Assembly (NCBI GenBank): GCA_019914945.1
Contig: CM034100.1
Coordinates: 18,549,096 to 18,613,095, forward strand
DNA from: Typha latifolia
Taxonomy: Eukaryota > Streptophyta > Magnoliopsida > Poales > Typhaceae
Reading direction: 5' to 3'
Length of the DNA stretch: 64,000 nucleotides
Shown: piece after piece, positions 52,413-64,000 of the stretch
How the letters are laid out: each line of letters begins with the position of its first letter
How positions within the stretch are numbered: position 1 is the first letter of the stretch
Notes under the pieces: model-generated
The model's database searches: none
Seen by the model: the letters and a program-made list of their open reading frames with translations, nothing else
Told to the model about the DNA's origin: nothing
Program-made: the position numbers and the translations under genes

Positions 52413-52769
52413 TTATTTGGTGATGGCATAAATGGCGTAGATGATACCGGGTAAATACCCTAAGAAGGTCAGCAACAAGCAGATCCAGAACTCCACCTGC
52501 TCAATACACAAGAAGAAAGAAAATTATATATTAGTCTCTCATGCATGTCGCACCTTGAAATTTCCTACATAGAGCCACCTTATTTTCTTTCTTGGATATC
52601 CTAACAAGATCAATCATATTGCAGTTGCGTATCTCTAGGTTTAACCCACCTATATAAGTAAACATATAGAAATTGATACCTGGCAACCGAACTTGAGGAA
52701 GACGCCAAGGGGTGGCAGGATGATTGCGAGAAGGATATCTATGCAGTTGGCTGTCCCTTCGTCCGCCAT
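52413..52769 (-). CDS. RCI2: RCI2/LTI6/PMP3-type small hydrophobic membrane protein
   Basis: Two exons on the minus strand, 52680-52769 and 52413-52496, give 57 residues; each exon is too short to stand out as an ORF. The protein starts MADEGTANCIDILLAIILPP, continues LGVFLKFGCQ to the splice site and then VEFWICLLLTFLGYLPGIIY, ending AIYAITK. This is the full PMP3 (UPF0057) fold of two membrane helices, with the conserved PPLGVFLKFGC and LTFLGYLPGIIYA blocks. Such proteins sit in the plasma membrane, limit Na+ entry by affecting membrane potential, and are induced by cold and salt. The intron position between Q and V/E agrees with the family. A TATATAA box lies about 145 bases upstream. Confidence 0.95.
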
Positions 52770-52910
52770 TTAATTAAGTTATTAATTAGCCTCTTAAGAT
52801 AGAGCTCAGCTGGATGGTAGAGGAGATGTGGGAGATGGAGGAAGATAAGCTATGAATTAAGGCGAATGATCTGAGGAGACGCTTAGATCTCTTCTCTTCC
52901 TCTTCCTCTT

Positions 52911-52917
52911 TTATATA
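52911..52917 (-). promoter_or_regulatory. TATA box of the RCI2-like gene
   Basis: Minus strand CTCTATATAAAAGAGG, about 145 bases upstream of the start codon. Confidence 0.5.
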
Positions 52918-55546
52918 GAGAGGATTTGATGGAGTTCGATCGCGTAGTTAAGGGGCTGGGGGTGGGGTAGGGACGGCAGAATCATAACGTAATAAAGATA
53001 TACCAGCTAGCTTGTCCAATTGTCATTTGTCTTTGGGGTTGCTTCGCTGTATAGATTCGACGCACAGCTACTACGATTGCCGACATAGATGATAGATATA
53101 GACTCTCGTTATATATCTGCTCATGAGATCACTGTTTCGGAAGGAATCCATAAAATTCCTTTTTATTGGCTTAAAGAGGAGAATTTTCTCTTAAATTATT
53201 AGATGATCAAAAGGAGAAAAAGGAAAAGGCCGGGTCAGTCCGTAGCTACTATTGCCATTCTTACTTAATATACATGATAATGTTGTAGACTTGTAATTGG
53301 AGATGGAAGTAGTTTCTATGGGGTCAGTCAGTCTCACGTCGATCCATACTGCTAGCTAGCTCCGAGATGGAATCTGACTGCTATTTTTACTTTAACTTGA
53401 AGGTTCGGGGACTAAAAGGCAACTTTTGAGATCGACCACCATTAGCCTTGGGGACCGAAAGAATGAAAGAACAAGATAAATTTTTTTTTTTCTTTTTTTT
53501 TTTTGAAAAAAAAAAAAGTAGTAGTATGCAACTATGCATAATGTGTTTGTGACTGACTGTGTGTGCTGTTTTCTTTTTCTTTCTTTTATTTTTGGTTGTT
53601 GTTGAGAAAATGCATAACAATTGGCGTAAATCATATCGGAGATCAACTAATGATATAGTAGGTAGCACGGTGCCTTCTGTTTCAAGCATCTCCGCTTTCC
53701 ACTCCTTTTACGATAAATGTTATGATTAATAAATATTGGTGGCCTGGTGCCCCTCAATATTCTATTATTGCTGACTAAAAAGTAACGCCTTTTTCTTTTC
53801 TTTTCTTTTCTTTTTTTCACGTGTAAGAGGCATGCATATTGGATTCGGATTACACGCTTATGGCTTCTTCAACCACATGGAATTAGAATTAGAGTTATAA
53901 TTATAATTAGAATTGGACTTAGTTGGGAATAATCTCAAGTTTGCGTGGCTTCTTCCAGAGGATGCAGGCAGGACCATTCATAAATAAAAAGCTAGCGGCT
54001 ATCAAGGCCTATGCCTGGGTCTTGTACTATTATTATGTTATCTTTGATGATTGTATTGATATTTGTAGGCCTACATGAGATAGTGGACTTGTTGATGGAA
54101 CTCGCTCTAAATTACCTCACACCGCCTAATGAAGTAAATCGAACCTTCACCCACCCTTTTCCAAGGTTAATTCTCTCCATATAAACTTGTCTCGTATACT
54201 ATATACTATACTATATATGGATGCTTTCATTGTTCATTGTGCCAACAGCTTATATCACTCTTTACTTTCTCTCTTAAATAAAATTTCTATGTGCCTGCAT
54301 GCCTGTTTTATCTGAGACCAAAAATAACCCAATATGTCAACTGTTTACTTTGGTATCATTAGTTAACCGAAACGTAAAAGAAATTTAAAAAAAATTAAAA
54401 AAAAAAAGTTTACTGAAATGCACATGACATGTTTCGGAAAGGGTTAGCCAATAGCTGTGATCCCACTAAGTAGAAAATAATAATAATAATTCTTTAAGTC
54501 TCTATTGGACGGGGATCGCATATGTCATTTTCCTTTTAATTACATCTAAGGATCGATGAAAGTTGGCAATGTACGTTGATTTGCATCTCTTCATCTTCTT
54601 TTCAACTAAGCATGAAATGCCTGCTTGCACAATATGAGTCTCAGAGATTCTGATATGGGGAGAAGGGCATTTGCATCCAAATTCAATTCACATATTTGGT
54701 ATATGTATGCTTGATTTTGTTTTCTTTCTTTCTTCGAACAGACACGTACAATAGAAGGTAAATACTGCTACGCCACCATTTTACTTCTTCCAATGGATAC
54801 CTTTGGCCGCTTGATTTTAACATATATGGATCATGCAGATGGTGGTTGTTGTTCATAATTTACTTTTGTGTTTTTTTTAAGTTGTAACAAATATAACAAC
54901 CTTTCTCAAGCTTTCATTTGCATTAACTTGACTACGGTTCTCTACATTAAGCACATAATTAAGGATCGGAAGAAACTAACGTACTTCTTGTTGCCACAAA
55001 CTTCAATAACTTTTACTTTAAAATATATAGAGAAGAATGAATTCCATATGTATCTATTAACTATTTCCCCAAATAAAGAAAATAAAAATAAAGAAAGGGA
55101 TATATAGATATACTTTCTAAACTACTCATCTTCTGTTGTTGTTTTTTTCTTTTTTTATTGAGAAAAATTAAAATCAACAAAAGTGATAAATTGCATTACA
55201 TTTATATTAAGTTGCTTTAGGACTGGTTGGCCATAACTTGCAGCAGTTAAGAAACTAAATTGAGCATGCATCTCTTATTTTAGCTCCAATTAACACTTAA
55301 CACCGAGACGTACTCCTTAGACACTCAAAACAGTGATAATGCTTAATCTTTGATTTCTGTAGCTACTAACAATATTTTTTTCCCACAAAAATGCTATAAG
55401 TATATCGAGTAGAATTAGTGTAGGTCATCTGCTGAAGCAGTCGGGCCTTTTGGACTTTGGAGGACCATTTAGAGAAGGAACCACATGCAGTGACCTATTT
55501 ACAACTCTAAAAATTCCTTATAATTAATGCAAAGGAACATGTTGGA

Positions 55547-55609
<63 letters not shown>

Positions 55610-55818
55610 CTAGCTTCATATATACCTTTTCTTTATTTCTATCCCCATTGGGTTTTTGTGATAATGGTACATGTTTCTATCTTCCATAGCTAGCTAATTA
55701 ACTGTACAAAGTAGTAACCAAAAGGCTATAAGGTACGTATTTAATTTGGAGTTTCTCCAAACGCTCTTAATACTAAACCTAACAAACAAAACTGGAGCTA
55801 GCGGAAGAAAATACATGA
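52918..55818. other. Intergenic region
   Basis: AT-rich with a pyrimidine/purine tract at 53480-53518 and a long (AT)n at 55548-55606. No gene recognised. Confidence 0.5.
55548..55606. repeat. (AT)n microsatellite, about 29 units
   Basis: Uninterrupted AT run, the longest in the window, about 210 bases past the Aux/IAA stop codon. Confidence 0.92.
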
Positions 55819-57037
55819 CTAGCATTTATCAGCCCTGATGATCTTCAATCTCTTGACAGTAGTCAAGAACAGCCTGTAAATTAAAAAGAGAAAAGGGGAA
55901 AAGAAAAGATTAATTAGAAATTAATATGAAAGCACGCAGCTAGCTGATCAAGAGCATGAGAAAGGAGATACAAAAAAAGAAACAAGGAGATCAAATGAAA
56001 GGCGCAAGTGGGACAAAAAGCTAGCTAATTGATAGAAATCATACTCCCATGGTACATCTCCAACCATCATCCAGTCTCCTTCCTTGTCTTCATAAGTCAA
56101 CACATAAGTGCTCTTCCTGGGGGACTTGTGCTCCATATCATAAGGGTCTGGTTGGAGTATTCAAGAAGCCAGTATATATTTAGATGTAACAGAGAGCTAG
56201 GGCTAAGCAGGTGGGTTAATGTCGTTGCTAGTTATAAGCTTAGGATTAATGTGAAGCAGAGATGAATAAGTAGCTTGGTTTTGTGAAGGACTTACATGTA
56301 ATAGTGGTCCTGAACATGCGGCAGAGTGTCTTGATTAGGCCATCGTAGCCGCAATGCGCAAATAGATCGAGTTTCCTACCAATTGGAATTCCCTCCATAT
56401 AGACCTTCACATAGAATGTTTGGTGGACTTGCTTTGCTTTCTCCACCAGCGTGCTCCTAAGAAGCGGTTTGATTGGTGGCCAATCAGTTGGTTGGTTCCT
56501 AATGCCCAATACCAATTAAGAATAGTGACAAAACCAAAAGATAGAAAAGTTAATTAAATAGCTAGACTTAGATACAAGAGGTGGATAACTTATTTAGTTA
56601 GAATAGAAATGTGTTTCTCTGTAAAACCCAATTTGAAGAGCAGGACTGGTCCATTGGATTCAACAAAGAGAAAGGGGGTTGGAAAGAGCAGATATATCAG
56701 CTGACTCGGATTAAAATTAAATTAATTTGATTCAAAAGGAGGAGCTCAAAACAATGCTTAATTACGATTTTCGGATTAATGCTTTTAGAGAGAATATCTC
56801 TAGAGGAAATAATGCAGGAAAAGAAACAAAAGTAACAGATATGTATACTGCGCAAATTAACCTTGAATCACAAGCGCTGCTCTGCAGAGAGAAGGTTGAT
56901 AGGCTGAGCCCGAGTCTGAGATCTGTGCTCGAGTCTCTTCTTCTTGGCTGAGATAGAGAAGAAGAAGAGGTTGTGGAGAGAGCAGGGTGGCTGCTGCTGT
57001 CTATAGAAGATGTAGGAGATTCACGCTTTCCTCCCAT
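55819..57037 (-). CDS. Non-canonical Aux/IAA transcriptional repressor (IAA20/30/31 type)
   Basis: Four exons on the minus strand: 56862-57037, 56296-56498, 56045-56147 and 55819-55873, giving 178 residues. Domain I has an EAR repression motif (DLRLGLSLS, about residues 37-45) that recruits TOPLESS co-repressors. The place of the domain II degron reads [13 protein letters not shown]; the usual GWPPV/I has lost its Gly, so binding to TIR1/AFB with auxin should be weak. Domains III/IV (PB1) run from [20 protein letters not shown] through [17 protein letters not shown] to [17 protein letters not shown]. The short form ending soon after KRLKI fits IAA20/30/31, long-lived Aux/IAA proteins. It is a nuclear protein pairing with ARF factors. 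Exon ends were fixed by phase and by family alignment from memory. Confidence 0.9.
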
Positions 57038-60000
57038 TAGAGATCGAGAAAGAGAGATGTGGGGGTGGCGATCGTGTTTCCTAGCTATAAAAGTTTAGGT
57101 AGGAGCAAGGAATGCTAATAAATTAATGAGATGTAACAGAGAAGACAAATCAAGGAATGATAGTTGTATATATAACTTTGTTTGGAGCAAGCAGACCGGT
57201 AGGAAGAGGTTTAACTGTCTACTGTTAAATTGTTCTGCTGCATGCATGGACACGTGGAAGTAGGCAAAAATATATGGGATGGTCTTCTTCGCCTGGTTAG
57301 CCTATCTATAATATATAATTGAATGAAGTCGATCCTAAATTCCATAAATTAATTAAAGCACAAAGGCCTTCTCGGACGATGAACCTGCAGTTCCATCCAT
57401 GGAATAATGTGCGGTGCCGGTGCATGCCCACCACTAATAAGATCTTTTCTCAAGACTAGCTACTTTAGAGTTCATACCATATATTTTCTGTAGGTTAATT
57501 ATAGAGTCATTTTATATATTGCAACGACTTAGTTTTTATTAATCAGATCTTTAATCTTCCCAATTAATAGTTAATTACATCAATCCTTTTTATTTTGAAA
57601 CTTGGTTTATTAATTAAACACAAAGATCCCATAAAAACAATATTTAAAGCACTTACATCACAGACATGTATACAACACCTCTATATATGGAGCCAATTCT
57701 CAGGGGAGCTAGAGGGAGGGCTCCTTAATTAGTTTTCATCACATTACATTATCCATGATCGATCATGTAAATTAACTTTGGATAGCATTGCAAGTTCTGC
57801 CTAGTCTTACGGAGAAGTCTTTGCAGCAGCGCAGCAGCAGCATCTGTGACTATGACAGTCCAACCACTTTGCCTTCCAACTTAATCCATGCTTGTCTTTG
57901 GAGAGCCAAATTGGTCTGGTAAAGTGGCATTATTGTATCCACTCTGGGAACTGGCTCAAAAGACCAAACAATAACAGCAGTCTTTTCATGCAAGAGATAA
58001 GTAGGAAAAGCAAATTTCCATTGACAAGGTAGACAATCTACCACCTTCCTTGTTCTTTGGTTTCTTCCTTTTTCACTTTACTCACTCACCACATGCAGAG
58101 AAGAGAAAAGAAAAGAAAAGAAAAAAACCCTTGTACTTTTCTTAAACACAAGAAAAGCACCTACTTGGGCTAATCCGCACTTATTAATCTATTCGCCTCT
58201 CATTTGCCTGTAGCACAACTGACATCTCGATTAACTTACCCCTAGGATGACATTTTATTATGATTATCTATAGCTATACTTAATCAAGCCTAGTCTATTA
58301 GTAAACTTTAATTATGATATCTAGACCAGACCGACCATCGGAAGAAGCTTTATCGAAAGATTAGTTGTTCCTTTTGGTACCAAGAATCTATAGATGCAAA
58401 GAGAGGAGTTCTTATATACTACTACTACTACTACTACTACTAATATTATTATTATTATCTTCCTGAGAGGGGAAGAGACATGCAGGGTACCTGTGCATGG
58501 GGTTTGACGTTTGGTCTTAGAAGCTTTGATTTAGTAAAAGGTAGGATTATTTAAAGTAATACACGAGTCTGTCAAAAGAAAGACACGAAGGCAACTTCAA
58601 GGGGACATGCAATCCACTATCTTCCTAGATATTAACAGAGAGGAAAAAATACATTCTAATTACTTTAGTTAGTTGCATTTTTATTTTCTAATTCGTGAAA
58701 TTGTACGTCATGAAGATTATTATTAATGGACTCTTCGTGGATCATTGGCTACCTTCCTAGCTGGTACCCATGATACTGGCCTATCTTTTTCCTAAAGAAA
58801 TGACAAATAAAAAGCTGATGCAATGACAATGAAAGGGGGGGGGAGGGGGGTGGGTGCTGCTACCCCTATTTGATTCATTGGGCCCTCTACATCTCTCTCG
58901 GCCCACTTGTCCATTTTATATGATGTTTGCCTATTGTATTCAATCAATTCAATATATATATATATCGTATAATTGTAGTAACCAAATTAAGGAATTAATG
59001 CAGAACATTTTTGAGTTCTCAATTAGCCTATTTGATGGTCGCTAAATAATTGGTGATTTATACCTTAATTATCAGAAGTTTATGCAGAAAGTCTGATTGA
59101 AGCAATTATTCGCTTGTGGATCTTCACATGTACTTGGCTAGTGGGTAGTCTCTTCCTTTGATAATTGTGTGCACAATGTGCGCATAACCCCCAAGTTTGG
59201 CACAAGGACATGATGATGGGTGTATAGATATATGTTGGAAGGGAGGGGGGCTGAACGAGGAGGTACTGAGGGGGTTTGTTGGGCACGAGGAATGAGTTTG
59301 TCATGTGGATGTGGTATGTGTGCATCCCTACGTCTCATGCATCACAATGCATGCATGCCATGCACGAGTGAGACAACTAAGCTGCAGCTTCCAACACTAA
59401 AACCTACCTGTCTTTTCCTTCCAAGCTGTCGATTGTGAATCAAGTCTCTCACCACAATAATTATGTCCAACTCCCGTCCAGTCCTTTTCTTCTTGGGCTG
59501 TGAATTGGTTTCATAACTTGTGGGTATATATATATATATATATATAAAGCATGTCCCCCCGTGTTGGAGCCTTAGTTTTACTGGGGACTTAATTTTATTT
59601 TTACCTCGGCAATCTGATTTGGTGGACCTCATCCCCTTAAAGGATGTCTGGCCTCTGGGATTTATTTTATGCTCGGATCGGTTCGGCCTTAATCCTAGCT
59701 TTTGATTAAATTACTGAATATCTCCGTAGTTCCTGGGCCTAGGGGGTTTGTTTCCTAGCCCATCATGGGGGCTGGGCTCGGTTGGGCTACGTTGCGCTGC
59801 GCTGGATCTGGAACCCTCCTATTCCTATAGGTCTTTCTCTTTACCCATCTTGTATCCCATTCCCATATGATCTGAAAAGTCACAACCATAGCCACGAATT
59901 AATAATAAATAATCTTTGTTTTTCTCACAAGGGGGCATTGCCATTTGCCATCGATCGGCCCTCGATCTCCAATATAGATTAGATAGAGTCTCTCTCCTTA

Positions 60001-60109
60001 TCCTCCTCTCCCGACCGAGAGAGAACAATTGACATTTTTAATTTTGAAGTTGTTTCTTCTTTCTTTCTTTCTCCAAGCCTACACAGACATAAACACAAAC
60101 ACGTATAGG
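57038..60109. other. Intergenic region
   Basis: No gene supported. It contains an (ACT/ATT)n run at about 58417-58458, a G-rich run at 58825-58852 and short (AT)n tracts. A 64-codon minus-strand frame at 57850-58044 has no recognised homology. Confidence 0.5.
58825..58852 (+). repeat. G-rich tract, possible quadruplex
   Basis: Runs of nine, seven and three G separated by single bases. It could form a G-quadruplex, but no gene is near. Confidence 0.5.
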
Positions 60110-62523
60110 ATGGTAAGTGCTTTAACCGCACCTCTTGCAAGGGCAGTCGCCTCATGCTCTGCTCCTCCTCCTCCTCCTCCTAAAGCATCATCACCACCAG
60201 CAGCTGTCTCTGTTGTTCCTCTTCCTCATCATCATGCTGCCGTGGGCAGGAGGCACGGTTTCTCGGCCTGTCTCCTCACTGCTCTCGCCCTCTCCTCCTC
60301 CGCCGCCGCACGTGCTGCTATACTCGAGGCCGACGACGATGAGGAGCTCCTTGAGCGCGTCAAGCAGGACAGGAAGAAGAGGCTTGAAAGGCAAGGCGTC
60401 ATCAGCTCCTCCGGCAAGGAGACAGGTCCACCCTCTCTTGCTTTCCTCTTCCTTCTTCAGCTGCTCTAATATCCCATTACTCTCTCTCTCTCTCTATTAT
60501 TTGAGCTTTCTATATATTACTCCTCTTCAGCTTTATACAACAACAACTCAGGGTTCAATTGCCATGTATTTCAGCATAAAGCTCTTCATTTCCTACAGTG
60601 CATCTCTAATTCACATTGTACTACTTAAGAATTTATTTATTTGTTTCTTTGATGTTGCAAATACTTCCTTTTTGATGAGCAAGCTTAGAGTTTCTTTAAG
60701 TTTTTTTTTCCTCCATCGAATGTGAAAAGGGAGATTATAACTGACCGAACGACTACACGTTATTTCTGTTTAATTGGTGATTATAATCTCACTTCATCTC
60801 CTTATGACATTCTATGATCGATCGGATTCTGTTATACGCAGCGAGTTCATTCACTAGGAGATTGCTATGGTCGTTACTGGTATTAAACAGGCCTCTTGAT
60901 TCATATCATTGTTCTGGGTTTGGCCCCCTAGTGAGGAATCCTAGCCTATTGTGATCACTAGTCCATTTCAAAATGAGATTTGTTATTGCAAGGCAATACG
61001 TAATTTTGATCCAAATCATCTCATCACAACCAATTATTGTTATAACCCAAAGTTTTGCAAACTTCACCCCTAGAACCATTTCAACTAGTGACTTTTTCCG
61101 AGATTTTTCTCCGCACTTGCTTACCTCTCAATTTCAAACTTCTCTCAGTAGTTTTACATACTTTTAGTTATTTCTTCATCTCTATGCGCTACATAATTTA
61201 TCTCTTCTTCTATATCCACACAACCCCCTAACCAGAATAACTACGTAGTTATCTTTTCATCTATTCACTCAACCCCTAAACAGAATAATAACTACACAGT
61301 TCTCTCTTCATCTCTATTCGCTCAACTCCTAAACGTAATTCACAGAAGGAGTTACAAAATCCTACTTCCTAATCAGACCTTAAATAGCGTACTAAAGGCT
61401 CTTAAAACGGCATCGATAAACCAGTACTGGATATAGAGAAAAGAAAATGTTCCCTTACTAGCAACCCTAACTATTAGATTAGGAATATGAATTAGTGAGG
61501 GGTATTGAAGTATTTGCCTTCTTCTTGATAAATATTTGAGTAATTTCTCAAATTTTTGACTTTTGTGATGCCTTTATGGTATTTGTGAGAATGAATAGAT
61601 TAGAGAAGAACCTCCTCCTGATATTTGTTTGCAAATAATCAACGAATTGGGGCTTTAGATGTTTCTCTTCATGACACTCTCTCAATAGGAAAAAAAAATT
61701 GTATATTCTAGTACTGTGAAATTTCACTTTCTGTAACTGAACAATTCCTTCCCTCTATCAGCCGTATGATCTCGTAACATACTCTTGTAGTAACAAGAAA
61801 ATATGAAAAAGAAGTCTACAGCTTTTAATATTTAAAGGACAAAAAACATTAGACAACTCATTTCTTCATTATTTCAATTCATAAAATTTTAATACCATGA
61901 GTAAGATTATATGCATCTCTTTTTCTCCTCCTTGTGTAGGTTGATATAATTGGGTGGTGATTAGCTATTAATACTCGTATGATTACAGGTTATCTGCAAG
62001 AGCTTGTCTACAAGCTAAGCAAAGTAGGCCAAGCTATTGAAAACAATGACCTTTCTGCAGCAAATTCTGCTCTAGGCTCGAATACTAATGCTGAATGGGT
62101 GCAAAACGTAAACACAGCTTTCATGAAGGTTGCTATATAAGAATTAATTTTCCTTCTATTTGAATTCGGCTGCTAAATCTTTTATCCACCTTCTAACCCA
62201 ATTCTTTATCAGTTGAGCTCTAGTCCTGAAGAGAAAGTTGAGATGGAGGCATTTAATTCCTCCTTGGTATCTTTATTTACCTCAGGTGCGTGCATTTATG
62301 TCGGCCAATTAAATAGAGTTTCCTTTGTCAATTGAGCTTTTGCGTAGTACTGTTCTCTCTTTCTCTCTCTCCTCATTGGCGGTTTTTTTTTTTTTCCTTC
62401 TCCCCTTTTGCAGTTGCTAAGCGTGATTTTGAGTCCTCCAAGGCAGCTTTTGTGTCCTCTGCCAGCGCATTGGAGAAATGGATTGCATTGACCGGCCTGG
62501 TTGGTCAACTGAAAGGTCTCTGA
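60110..62523 (+). CDS. MPH2: Thylakoid lumenal 16.5 kDa protein, MPH2-like
   Basis: Four exons, 60110-60425, 61989-62128, 62213-62285 and 62414-62523, give 212 residues. The N-terminus is a two-part lumen targeting peptide: a Ser/Pro/Ala-rich stromal transit part, then the twin arginine Arg46-Arg47 before a hydrophobic stretch (FSACLLTALALSSSAAARA) that ends at a likely cleavage site after AARA, so import would use the Tat pathway. The mature part is a small helical protein with YLQELVYKLSKVGQAIENND and KWIALTGLVGQLKGL at the end. This matches the Arabidopsis lumenal 16.5 kDa protein (MPH2), linked to photosystem II maintenance in high light. An in-frame ATG at 60029 would bury the transit peptide behind 27 hydrophobic residues and is unlikely. 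Intron 1 is 1,563 bp. Confidence 0.88.
61217..61345. repeat. Tandem repeats of about 51 bp in MPH2-like intron 1
   Basis: About two and a half degenerate copies of a CAACCCCTAAACAGAATAAC unit continuing to TCATCTCTATTC start at about 61217, 61267 and 61318. Confidence 0.7.
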
Positions 62524-64000
62524 AGAAAGGAGTTAATTAGCCAAAACCGATGCAAATATATGTGGTTCCTTTGCAGCTCGCATTATTTTTAACTATTATT
62601 TATTTTAAAGTTTTTCTATAAGGTTGTTATCTTTTGTTACGAGGCTGAATTTGTTTGTTAGATTCCGTGTGTTGATAGTGTCGGCAATTGAAAACTTGCC
62701 CCTTAAAAGGGAATTGCAGCCAGCTTTATGTTTATAGAGTATTTAGTTTAGCCCATGCTAGAGTATTACTATTATGGGCTTCTCAGATTATTCAAATCAT
62801 CTGTTTTTTTTGGTCCAAACTTTAATTAATTTCTTTGCTTATTAGTTAATTAGTGTTCCGCCGCACGTATTTTCCCCTTTGCTTTTTAATGTTTGTTTAG
62901 GCATGTACCTGGATCACCGTGAGAAATCCTGCGGCTGCCCTGCCCTCCAACTCCCAGTAGCATTTAATGGAGAATGAATAATGAGAAGGATGTCAGTAAA
63001 TTTCCGTTTACCGTCCTTACTAGTTTAATTGACATTTCCCACGTAAAGTATCACGCAAGTCATTGATCGACGTCTTAGTGCTCGTTTAGTTTGAGTTTAA
63101 ATTTAGTATAAAAAGAGAAAATTTTTTATTTAATTATTAATTAGATTAAGGATCTTTGAATCAGTTTAAGGATTCTCCCTGAATTTAAACTAAACGAGCT
63201 CTTAGTTCTTCTCGCAGGCATGAGCCTAGCCCTCCGCCTACAAGGATTGATTAATTAAATATAACTGAGCTTGCAGGCAGTTTCAGGCATGCATGAAGGT
63301 CGACATAGGCCAAAATTTGACATATTATGTACCATTCATTGCTCCTCTTCCTCCCCTCAATGATTTTTCTATGTAATTTCTTTACAAAATGAGTGGTTTA
63401 GAATATATGCCAAGCTAATGGATTAATGAGATCGCCTTCCTACACTACAGCCATCGTAGCGAGGTTTCTGTACCAAACGATACATATATATTTAAAAAAT
63501 AAAAATTAGCATTCAGGAGTTTGCAGGAACACATGGTGCAGTAGCTCCGCTCAGAGTAGTCACATGGTGAAAATTTCAGTTGGTGGGAGTATTCAATTCT
63601 CATCACCAATTCACCAATAGTTGATAAAGTTTTTTCTTTTTCTTTTGCTTCTTATCTTATTCTCCTGTCGGTTGGTTATCTATCTAAGGTCCTTGAATCA
63701 ATGCAACTGTCTTGCACAAATTAAAGAGCAACTGTTAACCTTTCTTAACAATTAAATTTAAACTATTATTGTATCTCAGTACTTGACAATGGTAATAAAT
63801 TTGGCTTAAATTTTTTTACAACAACAATACCTGCTGTCTTTGAGCCACTCAAAACATTGTTTACTAAAATGGGATGCGGGTAAGATTTGACATATAAACG
63901 TACTGTATCGTGATTATCTGAATTTTGTCATTATGGAAGTATTAAATTATTAGCTGCCACAAGAATTCCACAGCCTCTTTAAAAAAATGTTAAACTAGCT
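62524..64000. other. Intergenic region to the window end
   Basis: 3' UTR of the MPH2-like gene, one MITE (63078-63201), and AT-rich sequence without a gene. Confidence 0.5.
63078..63201. mobile_element. Tourist-like MITE (PIF/Harbinger type), 124 bp
   Basis: It starts GTGCTCGTTTAGTTTGAG and ends TTTAAACTAAACGAGCTC, giving inverted ends G(T/A)GCTCGTTTAGTTT. The 3-bp duplication TTA flanks both sides (63075-63077 and 63202-63204). Size, AT-rich centre and the TTA site fit Tourist-type elements. The non-autonomous copy relies on a transposase elsewhere. Confidence 0.85.

Noticed and set aside
57850..58044. 64-codon minus-strand open frame starting MVDCLPCQWK
   Set aside because: Composition is fairly protein-like, but I recognise no family and see no promoter or partner exon. 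Could be part of a non-coding transcript.
59220..59438. GGAAGGGAGG-rich stretch looked at as a possible microRNA precursor
   Set aside because: It does not match any conserved plant miRNA I know and no clear fold-back arm is visible. I saw no convincing tRNA, snoRNA or conserved miRNA in the window by eye, but a covariance-model scan would be needed.
60029..60109. Upstream in-frame ATG of the MPH2-like gene
   Set aside because: The 27 added residues are hydrophobic and would spoil a normal chloroplast transit peptide.

Overview
This is a stretch of a flowering-plant nuclear chromosome. The genes have many short exons with GT..AG introns, and they encode plant-specific families: a phytepsin with a plant-specific insert, WRKY, Aux/IAA, GeBP, chloroplast-lumen proteins and type I MADS. 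Intergenic DNA is AT-rich with many (AT)n and (GA/CT)n microsatellites and small transposons. Several GC-rich single-exon genes and 5' gene ends fit a monocot, probably not a grass, but this is a weak inference and I cannot name the species.

Layout. 1-2271 (+): 3' end of an ABCB (P-glycoprotein) transporter. 3170-4686 (+): soluble DGAT3-type [2Fe-2S] protein. 8883-10283 (-): intronless PLP enzyme of the L-cysteine desulfhydrase family, possibly with a spliced 3' UTR whose intron would hold a 579-bp solo LTR (6540-7118). 13335-17807 (+): 13-exon aspartic proteinase. 18709-19308 (-) and 19739-20989 (+): a divergent pair, plastid rubredoxin RBD1-like and a GeBP/DUF573 regulator, sharing a 430-bp intergenic region. 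23365-25755 (-): six-exon group IIb WRKY factor with a G-box and W-boxes upstream. 26000-34300: a gene desert with microsatellites and a 770-bp hAT-type element. 34347-36230 (-): CBF5/dyskerin with a telo-box next to its start. 36958-37688: second hAT-type element. 38117-40302 (-): three-exon peroxisomal DHNA-CoA thioesterase ending in SKL. 40303-44076: repeat-rich. 44077-44283 (+): 68-aa protein with a DUF761-like tail. 46809-47543 (-): type I MADS-box gene. 49939-51108 (+): class II GH19 chitinase. 52413-52769 (-): 57-aa RCI2/PMP3 protein in two tiny exons. 55819-57037 (-): non-canonical Aux/IAA of the IAA20/30/31 type. 60110-62523 (+): thylakoid lumenal 16.5 kDa (MPH2-like) protein. 63078-63201: Tourist-like MITE.

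The genes form no operon or obvious cluster. A loose theme is plastid function: the rubredoxin and the lumenal 16.5 kDa protein both belong to families linked to photosystem II maintenance, and DHNA-CoA thioesterase serves phylloquinone synthesis. I treat this as coincidence. I found no convincing new biological system. The best new observations are structural: two non-autonomous hAT elements with perfect 8-bp target duplications, a solo LTR with a 5-bp duplication, a TTA-flanked MITE, an insert of about 1 kb between 18-bp direct repeats, an altered auxin degron, and small genes or exons that simple ORF calling misses.
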